From assembly GCA_964017045.1 (NCBI GenBank), contig OZ024810.1:14123342-14187341 (forward strand): a stretch of 64,000 bases of DNA. Direction: 5' to 3'. The notes below the pieces were generated by a model. It saw only the letters and a list, made by a program, of their open reading frames with translations, did not search any database and had not been told where the DNA came from. The position numbers were made by a program, and so were the translations under genes. Position 1 is the first letter of the stretch. Every line of letters begins with the position of its first letter. Positions 1 through 11,325 of this stretch are shown one piece after another. Source of the stretch: Omphiscola glabra. Its lineage: Eukaryota > Mollusca > Gastropoda > Lymnaeidae.

Positions 1-515
1 CCTTCAGTATCTTGCATATTCAGATGACATATCAATGTTAGTAGTAAGGACATAACAAAAGCTTTTATTGAATTAGAAGACATATCACTGGAATTTAGCA
101 AACCATAAAAACAAAATACTTTTACTATGTTTAAGAGAAGAACAGAGTGATCAAATCATTTCAATTAGAAACCACACTTTTAAAAAGGGACTGACTGTAA
201 ATAACTATGATCCTTAATAAATGAAAGCATAATTTAGTAGTCACAAAATACTCAACAGTAAAAACATTACAAGAAAAACAAAGAAAACATTTATGTAAAA
301 TAATGTAAATAATGTAATAACATACACAAGTGAAGCTAGGAACCTAACAAAAACAGCAGAAAACGTGTTAACACATGAGAGTAAAAAGGTTTAGAAAATA
401 TAAGGACCAACTATGGATGGAGAATACGAACCAACCAGGAATTATATGGACCATAAGTGGTGAGGCAGAGAATAGCTCGACATTGGCTGTAGTGTTACAG
501 GGATGGATGGACAGA
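1..515 (+). mobile_element. Decayed LINE fragment (family A), 3' part of reverse transcriptase
   Basis: The left edge lies inside a reverse transcriptase remnant. The first codons read like the YADD-box region (QYL-YSDDIS), followed by sequence colinear with the copies at 45640-46690 (+) and 31800-33470 (-): the 'EEQ-D' and 'IRNHTF' blocks, the YLGSL-like region and the GGATGGATGG tail near 500-515. Several frameshifts and stops break the frame, so this is a dead copy. Family assignment to an RTE-like clade is an inference from the C-terminal layout and the GGAT-type tail. The element begins outside the window. Confidence 0.7.
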
Positions 516-2239
516 ATTTTGACTTTTCCATTAGAAATAGACTTCAATTTTTTATGCTCAGAAAGTTAACAGATTTTCCACTGTCTGCGTTTCTTTCAAC
601 AAGCTACATTCACCTCACATTAAAAGATTAATAAAAGTTCAAAGGAAACATTGACATGCCCCTTACTTAACTTTTTTTTTTTTTAAGAGTATCGTAAGCT
701 TATTTGGCAGCAGCATTCACAGGATGATATCTCAAGACTATTCAATATAATCTCCACAGAATTGGTTTAGACTTAGCCTAGTTTTAGCCAACTCATTTTA
801 TATAGACTGATGACTTCCTTGTACAACATCTCTTATATATATTTTGCTTCTGGTGTGACTCGTGGACTGCTTCCTTATCTGGCTGCCTCCTAACGAGCTG
901 GCTGCTTCCTATCCAGCGTATTTGGTATTGAGAGTATATTGCAAATAATTCCATATGTTTGAAAGAAAGTAAGGTTCAACAAGGAGTTCAGTAGCGCAAA
1001 ATATTATTCCCGATAACTACGCTAAATGATTTATTTAAAAGAAACGCAACTGCGTTTGGTGCGTAATATTTTCTTTTTGGAAAATGAAATCATCTCAATT
1101 TAAGTATGGTGTAAAAAATATTTGGTTTAAAAGTGTTTGGCACGTCAGAATATTTAATATAGTTCATCGCATGAAATAAAAAGTGTGCAGTGGCGCATCA
1201 TGGAGAGAAGGGTATAGCAAAAATTGGGATTCTTAAATGTGCTTTACTTGAGTTCATATTTTTTCAAGCAGAAGGGAAGTTCACGCATTGCTGTCACCAA
1301 TGTTTGGCAGGCTATATCTAGTACTATAATACTAGTCTTGATGTAAAATGGAAAAAGTCAGTTTAGAAAAACAAAATTAACTATTTGTTGATAGCATGGG
1401 AAATCATAGCAGTGTCAATAAAAATGATAGTTTAAATAAAAATTATAGAAGTGTTAATACTGCTTATACAGGATATAATGACATTTTGTTAATAAATATA
1501 AATTTATTGTTATTGTACCAGATTCCTAGTCTATTTAAATTTTTTGTGTAGTAAAATGAGAATGAGTGATACATAAACATCACATCAATGTGCAGGCACA
1601 CCTCATCACAGCCATGTGCAGGCACAAAATATAGTAATAAAGACATTTACAAACTCTGCTTAAGCTAATGCTTCAAGGTTAATTTTAATTTCATTTCTTT
1701 AAATTGGAACCCAGCTATATTCAGTTGGGCTTTTTTTCTTAGGTTTTTGTTGAATTTTCTTTTACGTTTAATTAAAAGAAATAATAATAAAAATATATTT
1801 GGTTAATAGAAAAAAGACTAATTTAGATTTTCCATCCGATCGTGATAAAATAGTCGTCGAGCCTGGGTTAAATTTGCTATTTCTTTTTGTGTTTAATTCT
1901 AGTCACAGATAATATGTAAAAGACTTAACATGTCTGACAGACATTGTAAATTTATTGAAATTGATGCTAACTCAAAGATTTGGTTTACAGTTTATTTTTG
2001 TTTGAAATGCTTTGGTTGCCATACAACTTGACAGTATTTGGCAACAATTCAATAAACTTTATTACATAATGTATCTAAGAAATTAATGGAATGTAAATGT
2101 AATTAAAACAGTTGACCACATATTATTGTAAAATGTAAGGGTAAGATTATTGCTAAAGTGACTCATTTATTGTTTACATTAAATGTTGTCCCAAGCTATT
2201 GGTATCATTAGCTGTTATCTGTTAAATATTTTTGTCTAG
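516..2239. other. Non-coding stretch, probably DNAJC7 intron
   Basis: No exon recognised. It precedes the first DNAJC7 exon visible here, so it is most likely part of the upstream intron, into which the LINE at 1-515 also falls. It holds one shared repeat (1189-1330). The last bases before 2240 (tttgtctag) form the splice acceptor. The exon encoding the start of the J domain was looked for and not found, so it should lie left of the window. Confidence 0.5.
1189..1330. repeat. Interspersed repeat shared with 33463-33605
   Basis: A block opening with a hAT-like CAGTGGCG terminus and containing 'gggattcttaaatgtgctt', then 'cacgcattg' and 'ggctata', recurs in the same order and spacing at 33463-33605. 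The two copies are clearly diverged. No second terminus or target-site duplication could be fixed, so the class is not assigned. Confidence 0.5.
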
Positions 2240-4020
2240 ATCGTCACTCGCATGACACAGTAGATAAACAGAAGGAAGAAGAGAAAAAATTCAAGGAACT
2301 GGGAGAAGCTTATAGTATTTTGTCAGATGCTAAGAAAAAGGCAAAGTACGACAGTGGGCAAGACATTGAGGAAGGCGAAGGGATGGGATATGGTAAGTAA
2401 GAATGTTACCTATTACTATTATTACAATGTTCTGACATAGCGCGATACCCCAGCCTAGCGCTGGGCTCACCGCGCCGCACATAAAAATATTAGTTTCAAA
2501 CATAATCATGACATTAAAAAATAACATACATTTATTAAATTCAAAACAGCTGTATAAAAACAAAACAAATGTAGATTCCAGAACTTTTTCTTTTTACATG
2601 TCAAGCCATGGACAGCACGCAGCAGCATCATTTATAGGTCAGAGGGGGGAGGGAATCAATTGGCATAGTAGGCATAAAGAGATGTGTTTTGAGACCAGTT
2701 ATGAAGGCCTGGGTGGTTGGTATTTTGCGAATGTTATCCATATCTCTGTTATGTCAAAGTTCTACTATCATTATCATGATGGGGAATGTAATGCTGGCAT
2801 TAAGGAAAAGCTGGCTAGATATTTTTACCGGATAGCGAGTCTTCTTGGATTACTGTATGCCAAATCCGGGTACTATGTAAATGCTATTCAGGTTGAAACT
2901 CTCCCTATAATACTGCATATAATGTGATCCACGTATAATGCCATGTCTACATATAATTGTAATGTGACCTGTTAATCTAAAAATAATTGAATAAGAATTA
3001 AATTTTAAAAATAAAAATGTCAAAATCCTTTAAATTATTATATTTAAAAACGAACTGAGTTTGTTCCGATACAACTATGTTTAAGTCCTTCAAAGGGTCG
3101 CTACAAGCATTACTGGTGCTATATGCAGATACCATTCGGATATCATTATCATTTACAGTGGTAAAAAAAAATTCACAATAGAGTAAAAATAGTTAAACGT
3201 GATGCACTACTATTAACACTTTTTGTCCACTTAGCGCATATAGTAAAAAAAGACTTACTTCTATCCACATGACGGTATTGTGAAAAATAATGTTGAAATG
3301 GTAAACTCAATAACGGTAACCTTCTATATTCGGATTATGTTGACCTTACTTTGTTAATTTAGATGCAGGGATCTGTATTACTTATACTAGAGCCAACAAA
3401 ATTAAATGATGAATTATCTATTACATATAAATTGCAATTAATTATCTATAATTATATCCAAATTGCTATTAACTTCATTATCTTATTCCATTAAAAAAAT
3501 ACTATTGAAAAAAATTTGGAAAAATCAGACTTTAAACAAGCTATAATTTTCATTTAAAAGTTGTCATTTATGAAATTATTCATTTGGGAAGGATGTAATG
3601 TAAACATGTTAAAATCCATTTGATATGCACATTTATTGTATATCTTTAAAAGTTTAATTTTCAAATAAATATTCAGATCTGCATCTGTAATAATTGTATA
3701 GTAGTATTTGCCAAGGCAAGTAATTGAGAAAAAAAAGGGGATATTCGGTCTGGGCATGGCTATATATTTTCTATGAGCACATCAATGATTTTGTTTTGAA
3801 GCCAACTAGAAGGCGATGCACGCTGATTGTCTCATGTTCCTTACATTTTTTGTCACACCTTGCAGACACAGTCGATCCTAATCAGATCTTCCAAGCTTTC
3901 TTTGGTGGAGGCAACATGTCTGGCTTCAGTTTTGGTGGCCATCCAGGTGCTTCTCACTTCAGTCACGGTGGTCACTCACACAATGGAGGCTTTCCAGGAT
4001 TTTCCTTTCAGTTTGGTTGA
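2240..4020 (+). CDS. DNAJC7: DNAJC7 (TPR2) co-chaperone, last two coding exons
   Basis: DNAJC7 is a cytosolic Hsp70/Hsp90 co-chaperone with TPR repeats followed by a J domain. Two exons are present: 2240-2392 and 3866-4020. Exon one begins after tttgtctag and reads (D)[17 protein letters not shown], then [13 protein letters not shown] and [15 protein letters not shown], the end of the J domain. It ends in phase 1 before gtaagtaa. Exon two follows ttgcag and reads [16 protein letters not shown], a Gly/His/Ser-rich stretch and a C-terminal FQFG, with TGA at 4018-4020. Human DNAJC7 has the same order (KKFKEVGEAFTILSD, YDSGQD, AFFGG, final FQFG), so orthology is well supported. The HPD motif and TPRs must be encoded left of the window. 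The intron holds a LINE fragment. The His-rich tail ([13 protein letters not shown]) is longer than in the human protein. Confidence 0.93.
2404..2760 (-). mobile_element. L2/CR1-like LINE 3' end inside the DNAJC7 intron
   Basis: Read on the minus strand, the segment encodes a short C-terminal piece, [13 protein letters not shown] then [15 protein letters not shown], ending in a stop. The 'LKTHLF' motif is typical of the extreme C-terminus of L2/CR1/jockey-type reverse transcriptase ORFs. A 3' UTR follows, with 'ggtgagcccagcgctaggct' and a TAA-rich tail at 2400-2434. The same 3' UTR recurs at 62212-62380. The overlapping plus-strand frame (2508-2927) is only the antisense of this element. Confidence 0.7.
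2761..3865. other. Rest of DNAJC7 last intron
   Basis: AT-rich intronic sequence with no recognised element. It ends with the acceptor tgtcacaccttgcag at 3851-3865, which fits the phase-1 junction that rebuilds the Asp codon. Confidence 0.7.
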
Positions 4021-5160
4021 TGTCTGTTTTTAATTAACTCTGATTGCCCCAGAAAAATCATAGCGAGATCTTGGTGCAAAAGAATACAGAAATATCTGAA
4101 ACCAGTCTAGAGATTCTGGCCTGGTATATTTATATTTTATAATTCTTATGTTTTAAACACAGCTTTCCCATCATCCAAAAGCTTGTAAAAATCAATGCAG
4201 AGGTAACTTTGAAGATTCGGTGAACACCAAGATAATGAACCTTTTTGCACCTGTAAATTTGACCTTTTTTTTTTCTTCAGATGCAGTATATTTATATGTG
4301 AAAATAAGTATGGATATGTAAAAAAATAAGTGTGGAAAAAGTGTGTGTGATTTTCATTTGAATGTATTGGGATATCTGCTTGACAGCTGTAACATCAATG
4401 TGATTGGGTTACAGCAGATGTGGACAAAAGTACTTCAAGTTATGATGCATATTTAAAAAAAAAAAATAATGATAGATTTACAATATATTATTATCCTTTG
4501 CCTTGACCAAAATTTGGGTGGTTTGCATGTACACACGTGGCAGCATGCTGTAGTCTTATCAGAGCTGTGTGTATGCAGAACTGTTGAGAGCACTGCCAGA
4601 TCTGAGAGTCAGATACAGCTAGATGAGCCAGGTATTTTTTTTTTAGCATGTAGCTCAACATATAGGCTCTGTAAAACAAAACAAACAAAAAAATGAACAG
4701 AAGAAACAATGAACAAAAATTGTTTCAACTGACAGACTTTGTTTGAGGCTGTGCTTACTGATAAGTAGATTATTCATTTAGCTGCCACCAATAGTTGTTT
4801 AGCAGCAAGGTAGTTTTACAAGTTTGAATTGAGATGAGCATCGTACGTCAGTAATTCAAGATATACAGAGAAACGTTTTTCTATTGCAAGTGGCTGTTCA
4901 GAAATACAAAAGAAACTATGTTTGATCGAATGACGCCAGGCAGTCAATAAATGATGACTGTTGCGATACTGCCCTATTATGCAGCCAACGATCTGTTGTT
5001 ATTTAAACCTTTTCCCGTAGCACCATTTTAGCTCAGTCTCTTCTTTGAAAATTAAACAAATCCAGTTGGAATTTTCTCCTAAAGCAGTTAAATGTTAATA
5101 TTCTGCACCTATCAGACTGTACAAAGTATCAATAAAAAAATTTCTGTACATATAGTGAAC
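4021..5160 (+). other. DNAJC7 3' UTR with poly(A) signal
   Basis: From the stop codon onward there is no long frame. The first convincing AATAAA lies at 5131-5136, about 1.1 kb past the stop, followed by a GT/T-rich stretch (tgtgtgtttatttttttc near 5167), the usual downstream element. The exact cleavage site is not known. Confidence 0.6.
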
Positions 5161-6341
5161 ATTCCTGTGTGTTTATTTTTTTCACATAATATGCAAATTT
5201 ACTTAATTATTGACTATTGTTAATTCATAACATTTACTTATTTATACAAATTAATTTTTTAAAGTTTGATGCAGAAGTTAGTTTCCATTTAAAAAGGACG
5301 TCAATTATTTTAATTTTCATAACATTTTTAAGACAAAAAAATTGAATAGGTTTCAGCCACACACCATTCAAACATTGCATTTTTAAAAAAAACTTTTTAT
5401 TTGAAGTACATCATCCAAAACAAATAATTATTAAAAATCCTGTTAATAGAGAAATTACCTTAAATTGAATGTATAAAACTTTGTAGGTGGAAAATAAAAA
5501 AGCGCTTTTAAAATAACCTGCGGTATCACAATCCTGCTAACACTTGTTGATCTTTGCGACTCACCACTTGTTGTAATGTGTAATTTATAGAATGTGACAA
5601 GGGAAGGAATGGTTAAATCTACAGGGCCTTTATCGCAAGCTATAGTTTTATTTTTAATGCAGCATTTTGTTGGCTGGTCAAAGGAAACAAAATACTCTTG
5701 ATTGATCACAGAGACATATTTAGAGCACAACAAATAGCCAATTTTGATTGTTCAAACTTGAGAGCACCTCAGCGCCTATAGTAGAGAAAACATTGTGGGA
5801 GTGCTAGGCTCTGGTTGTACATGTAAATATAGTTCAGTTCAAGCATTTTTTTTTTTGAATGGGCATAAACATTTGAGAAGGCAAAAAGAACAAGGTGCAT
5901 ATGTCATGCTTTCAAAGTGACATTTTAGTTTTAGCTTTTGTTTCGTTTCTGATCTTTAAAAAAAATTAAAAAATGGCTGGCTTGGCTTAACTTAATGACA
6001 TGTTTCATTCATGCTTTTTTAATATCAAATTAGCATTGCCGTACAACTCAATGTTGAGAAAACTCATATAGGCCTGAATGGAAAGAATGATTTATACCCA
6101 TATTTTTTAAAATCTAAATTTTCTACTTACTTGTATGGGTATGTTCCTTTAAGTTCATGGGGGTGTTTTTTTTAATTATGTAAATAAGCAGTCTGATTTA
6201 GTTTCAGCAGAATGTGTTACTTATTTCATTTGAAGCAGTGCTGATTATTTGGTGCAATGTCAATTAGGTTGAACCCCCTTACTATACCCTTATACTGCAT
6301 ATCTCTAAACAAGCTGATGCATGAAAAGGTTAATCTCAGGA

Positions 6342-6342
<1 letters not shown>

Positions 6343-6395
<53 letters not shown>
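6343..6395. repeat. (TA)n microsatellite
   Basis: About 26 uninterrupted TA units, followed after a short break by more TA. The reading frame across it (a run of Ile-Tyr) is an artefact of the repeat. Confidence 0.95.
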
Positions 6396-6398
<3 letters not shown>

Positions 6399-7033
6399 TA
6401 TATATATATTGTAATATATCTTTGCAAGTCAGGATAAAAATACAGTTATTATTTTACATATTTTAACAAATATTTAGTAACTTAGTCTAAGTGAATAATT
6501 TTTGTTGAATATATTTTTTGCTTAAATTGTACTTGAACGATCTTAGCATAAATTATATACACTGGGGTAATTCTAATTGTTCTCCCTTTTAAGGAAGAAA
6601 TTTCCATTCAAACAAAACTATCTGTACAATTTTATTAGCATTATGATACCACTTGTAATCTTGGCCTCAAACTTGATTCTTCCTAACCAAGATAGGGGCA
6701 AAAATGATTTCTTCTTCATTTTTACATAATCCTAACTTTGGAGTTGAGAAACAGTTGAGCTCTTGCCAAATTAATTTCTGGCCACTTGTAATCAAGGGTA
6801 GACAAATTCTTGGCTGTCAGTTGTGATGGTGCCAAACAATTTTTACCTGACCCCTGAGACACTTGATTTTTCATGTTATTTCTTGGCACATGTTTGCATC
6901 CGCCCTCCTTTCCCAAATAAATTTTAAAAAATATGCTGGTCCCTGAAATAATGAGATTGGCTCTTGTATTATGTATAGTTTTTGTCTATCCATGGTTATT
7001 GTCTTGCTTGAAATATTAAAAAAAGAGCAGTTT

Positions 7034-7117
7034 GTGTCAAGCGATGTACAACCCCCAAAGGTGTGAACAGGTGATGTGTCAAGCGATGTACAACCCCCAA
7101 AGGTGTGAACAGGTGAT
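7034..7117. repeat. Exact 42-bp tandem duplication
   Basis: The unit beginning gtgtcaagcgatgtacaacc occurs twice head to tail with no differences (7034-7075 and 7076-7117). Full identity implies a recent duplication or an assembly artefact. Confidence 0.95.
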
Positions 7118-7202
7118 GCTATTCACAATGAAAAATCATGTTTCAAGCCCTACACCTTTGTTTTCCCTAAACTTTCAAGTTTGTCGGACAAGTTCAGACA
7201 AT

Positions 7203-7229
7203 GGGGGGGGGGGGGGGGGGGGGGGGGGG
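7203..7229. repeat. Poly(G) run of 27
   Basis: Twenty-seven consecutive G bases in an AT-rich setting, the longest of more than twenty G or C runs in the window. Confidence 0.95.
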
Positions 7230-7863
7230 CATGCATTGGTGGTGATGGAGTGGGCTCTTGGGATCTGGTGACATAAAATTTTGATGTTGAGTCTTTTAAA
7301 AGCAGTAGACCATCTTGTACAGGCGCATGGGGGGATGATTGCCGATAGTGATATTGATAAAGTCAATGTATTTTTTAAACTTTATTTCGGCGCTGCAGTG
7401 TGAATTGTGACAAATTAACTACAAGGAATATTTTACTTCTATAGGACATTTTTTGTGATTATAAATATAAACATAGGTGGAAAATATTTCAGTTTTTTTT
7501 AAAAAAATTTAACCTGCCAGTTTATTTAAGTCTTTGTGTACATATTTTGGAATATCACAATAAAATGCATGGAGCTTCGGTTTACTGAGTGCCAAACAGC
7601 TGAAATCTGATTCACAGCTTAGTTTCATGTGCGGCTCTTTTTTTACATTCAAAATTTGATGGCGCCTGAATTAACTTAATTAATCATAATTAATGTGCTG
7701 TTTCAAGTTAAAATTGGAAGCGGACATTTCAATCTCAAGCCAAACTTCATGGTTTACAGCAGTGTGTGTAGAAATAGAAAGGAACTCCCCAAATATTTCA
7801 CCTTAATAAGTAGGTACCTGGTACAAAAAGATACATTGTAATTGTACTGGTACATAAAAATGT

Positions 7864-8068
7864 GGCTAATTCAGACTATTCGTGCCATTAGGGGATACAT
7901 TTAGGGTTCAGGTTAGGTTTACTGATACATTTAGGGTTCAGGTTAGGTTTAGGGATACATTTAGGGTCCAGGTTAGGTTTAGTGACAGTGAATTATAAAA
8001 TTTCAAGGTCGTGGCAACCAAAATGGCAGCTGTGTGACATGTCATGGCACCAATCGTCTGAATTTACC
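7864..8068. mobile_element. hAT-type MITE with telomere-like inner repeats, copy 1
   Basis: The element starts GGCTAATTCAGAC and ends with the inverse of GGTAAATTCAGACGATTGG. It is flanked by perfect 8-bp direct repeats AAAAATGT (7856-7863 and 8069-8076). An 8-bp duplication is the signature of hAT-class transposition. The interior holds three about 30-bp repeats built from 'tttagggttcaggttagg', then 'ccaaaatggcagc'. It is far too short to encode a transposase, so it is non-autonomous. A second copy with its own perfect duplication lies at 59545-59778. Confidence 0.85.
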
Positions 8069-8076
8069 AAAAATGT

Positions 8077-9147
8077 ATTTTTCCCCCCTGCTGAGCAGGA
8101 ATTGTGATGACCTACCATAAAGATGAAGATTTCCGCAGCTCTGATTTATTAATGCTTTGCATGAATTACCAGCATCTGAATGAATTTATGAATAAGTTTT
8201 AACTGAGTGAAATGAAGTTGTATCAATTATACTCAGTTTGCTTGAGTTTAGGTCTGAAACCAAGCAGTGAATTAAGAGTTACTCTGAATTCTCTGATTAA
8301 AATTAAACATATAACTTTTACTTGATATGAAAAGATGTATCATTAGTGAACATTTTGTATTGGAACTGAACAACTGAATTGTAACATAAAGTCCCCCAAA
8401 GGTTTTTTTCTTTACTGGTTTGTTATTGGAATTTATTTCCTATTCTTAATTGATTTGATGTGATGTTACTTGAAAAGTGTTACCTTTCTTTTCTTCTCTC
8501 TCTCTTTTTTTTTTCAATTCTCAAGCTTCTCTGTGAATATTTCATTGCTGGTCAATGAATTCTGAAATAAAAGGGACATCTCACCCAAATGTGCAATGAT
8601 TTAGGGCCTCCTGTAAAATTGCTGAGTACCGGTATGTCAGCTAACTTCGAGACACCCGGACCAGACCATTTAGGCTTAGGATAATTTACAGCTCTCTCTC
8701 CCTGTCCCCCCCCCCCCCCCCATTGTTTTGTTCTTCACTGAAGAATAGCCATGTGGTGCAACCATTGGATGTCTCCTCACAGTCAAAAAATCATGGGTAG
8801 CGAGTATGGATACATCCGAGGCTGTACTAAGAGGGGGAAAGCAACTACCGGAGAGGCATCTAAATGAAAATGTGGTATTAGTATTACTATTAGTTAAGCA
8901 GCCCACTAAAAACAAAGTTTTTTGCCATAAATCCTTTATACCGGGTACGCACTTTGTATTTTTATTTTATATTCAAATGAAGTGGCTATTGGTACCCGGG
9001 TATTAACACTCTAATGTCCCAACCGCTTTTTTACAGCGCTGATATTTTTTCTAAACTATTTCAGAAAAACACAAAAGAAAATATTACGCACTTGCGAGAT
9101 ATATAATATAAATATATATAATAGAAGAATCTCATTTAGCACAGTTA
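8077..9147. other. Intergenic, no gene
   Basis: AT-rich sequence with a C run (8706-8721). The segment around 8970-9002 ('gaagtggctattggtaccc') resembles the end of the palindromic MITEs at 23344 and 28673, so a degraded end may be present. Confidence 0.4.
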
Positions 9148-9553
9148 GGGGCTGTCCATTAATTATGTCAACAAATTTTTGGCGATTTTTACCTCCCCCC
9201 CTCCCCCTTGTCAACAACTTGTCAAACTTCCAGAGACCCCCCCTATACAATTACGTCAACATTTGATTACCCCCCCCCCCCCAAAATAAATTTTTTTTTA
9301 AAAATAAAATGGGGGAAAAAAAACAATATTTTAAATAGACTAGACAGTTTAAAACTACAACAAAAAAGTGAATAAAAGTAAAATGTTTAGAAAAAAAAGT
9401 TTAATAAACTTTTAACTTATGAAATTAAACTTATTTTTAAAAAAGTAACATTGTTGACGTCAACTTTTCTTGGCCTCCCCCTTGTCAACAATTGTCAAAA
9501 ATTTTCAGACCCCCCTCCCCCCTATTTTGTTGACATAATTAATGGACAGCCCC
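9148..9553. mobile_element. MITE with near-perfect 28-bp terminal inverted repeats
   Basis: The left end GGGGCTGTCCATTAATTATG and the following TCAACAAA are exactly inverted at the right end, finishing gacagcccc at 9553. The 406-bp interior is non-coding and holds C-rich and T-rich tracts. Related ends occur at 19800-19975 and, more diverged, at 11326 and 12582, so this is a family. No clear target-site duplication was found and the superfamily is left open. Confidence 0.8.
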
Positions 9554-10639
9554 ATATTCATTGGGAATTTTATTTCGTGAATCACCGTCAACACATTTCC
9601 TTCATTATACCCATTGAAAAACAAGGGAAAAAGGGGTTTTTGGGATGGGGCTGAAAATTTGATAGAATGTGTCGTCGTCGGCAACGCGACTCTGTGCCAA
9701 GTTTCATCTCGATAGGTCGACTGCAGGTGGGTCAATTAGCCGTCCAAACACACAAAAGCTTACTTAATAATATCAAGTATTTAAAAATTCACTGTCGATT
9801 CTCTTAGCACTTCTGCTACCGTACAAATTAATGTACCGGTAGTAAAAGAAAAGGTGCTGTGTTATTAGAAGAAACACAATCACACAAGATGTCAGTAATC
9901 GGAGCGTTGAAAATCTGGATTGCCTCGTCAAATTTGATTTTTCTGCGGATTCCGTAAAGGGAAGTAAACTTTAGAGTACATTCGCAATTTAAATCTAAAC
10001 AAGTATTATAAAAGAAAAGACTTACAAAATAATATATAATTGCTGATTCTTTATCTAAAGAAAATTTAAAAATTAAAGACATCCATTTTTATAATTTTTT
10101 CCGAACGAATTAAAATAAATAGATATAAGTTTAAGGAAAACAAAAAGATAGTTCGGGGAAGGGGCAGTGACGGCATTTTAGGTAATGCAGGAGGGCACCC
10201 CCCCATCCCCATGCATTTGCAGTTTTTTTTTTATAATTGCCATGTACTGTGGCGCCTCCAGTATTAAACAACCAGCCAACCAAGTTTTGGGTCCCCCCCC
10301 CCCGAAAAAACCCTGAAATGACGCCCCTGAAGGGGGGTGTTTGTTGTTGCACTCATAAGAAATTATGTCCTAGTCTTAAGAAAAGCACATGTCTCTTGTA
10401 TTGTAACATACAATTGTAACATACCAAATTACTAGTTAATTCAAGTAACAATATTACATAGATAAACATAAAGAAAACCCAGCTGAAATATTTAAGACTC
10501 AATCCAGTGTTTCTCAGCCCTTTCTTTCTATACTATGAAGCGCACCCCCTGCTATTTTATAATAATGGACTTAATTTATAATAATTATTTACTTAACGAC
10601 AAAGAGAACTAGAACTTTTAATTTTAATATAAATAATAA

Positions 10640-10766
10640 TACATCCCATGTAGGGCCCTGGCCTGGTCCACCACAGCCTTCCATTCGGACATCATGATCA
10701 GTGGCACTACAGCCCATGTGGTGTTCTAGGCCTGCGCCACCGCAATCTTCCATTCGGACATCATCA
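10640..10766 (-). mobile_element. Two tail monomers of LINE family A
   Basis: Two tandem versions of 'ccatgtagggccctggcctg' with 'ccttccattcggacatcat' match, in antisense, the 3' end of the LINE at 31800 and the 69-bp repeats at 46440-46675. Only the 3' tail is present, tandemly repeated. Confidence 0.6.
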
Positions 10767-11094
10767 AGAGTGCCCGCTATTGTAATTTCGCAATGCAGGT
10801 TGATTGGCAGGCACTCTAACCAGCTGGACAAACTAATTGATTTGTTTTCTTAAACAATATACTGGCTTATTGAACTGGGATGAAACCAACAATTTATCTT
10901 AGTTTCCTGTTTCCGAATGTAGTCCGTCTTGTTTTACCAGCTGCTCGACTTACATATCTCGCAGGTGAATATTGTACTACTGAGACTATTAAAGTCAGAG
11001 GGCAGGTTTGACATTGGTAAGAGGTGGTTGGAATAAAGCAGCTTCAATTAGCCTGGTTGTGGTCCTAATCTGTATTCTTGGGTGTCTTAGATTA

Positions 11095-11275
11095 AGAAGC
11101 GTAGCGATTTGGTAGCCGACTACATTTGGTAGGTGACAGTATTAGGTAGCTGACTACATTTGGTAGCTGACTATATTTGGTAGCTGACCTAATTTGGCAG
11201 CGGACCTAATTTGGCAGCTGACCTAATTTGGTAGCTTACCTGATTTGGCAGCTGACTATATTTGGTACATGACCG
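11095..11275. repeat. Imperfect minisatellite, about 18-20 bp
   Basis: Repeats of the type 'ttggtagctgacctaa' with substitutions, about eight to nine units. Not coding. Confidence 0.75.
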
Positions 11276-11325
11276 TAGGTATACCTCGCTGTACTCTTGT
11301 CTCTTAGTCTGTATTCCCTTTCCGT

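Larger units (their letters stand above)
5161..7863. other. Intergenic AT-rich stretch
   Basis: No gene seen. It contains a TA microsatellite (6343-6395), a 42-bp tandem duplication (7034-7117) and a 27-base G run (7203-7229), listed separately. The rest shows nothing I can name. Confidence 0.5.

Noticed and set aside
2508..2927. 139-residue plus-strand ORF
   Set aside because: It overlaps, in antisense, the LINE C-terminus and 3' UTR at 2404-2760 and shows no domain.
7888..7985. Interstitial telomere repeat
   Set aside because: The TTAGGG-like units are part of a MITE with its own terminal repeats and 8-bp duplication, not a pure TTAGGG array.
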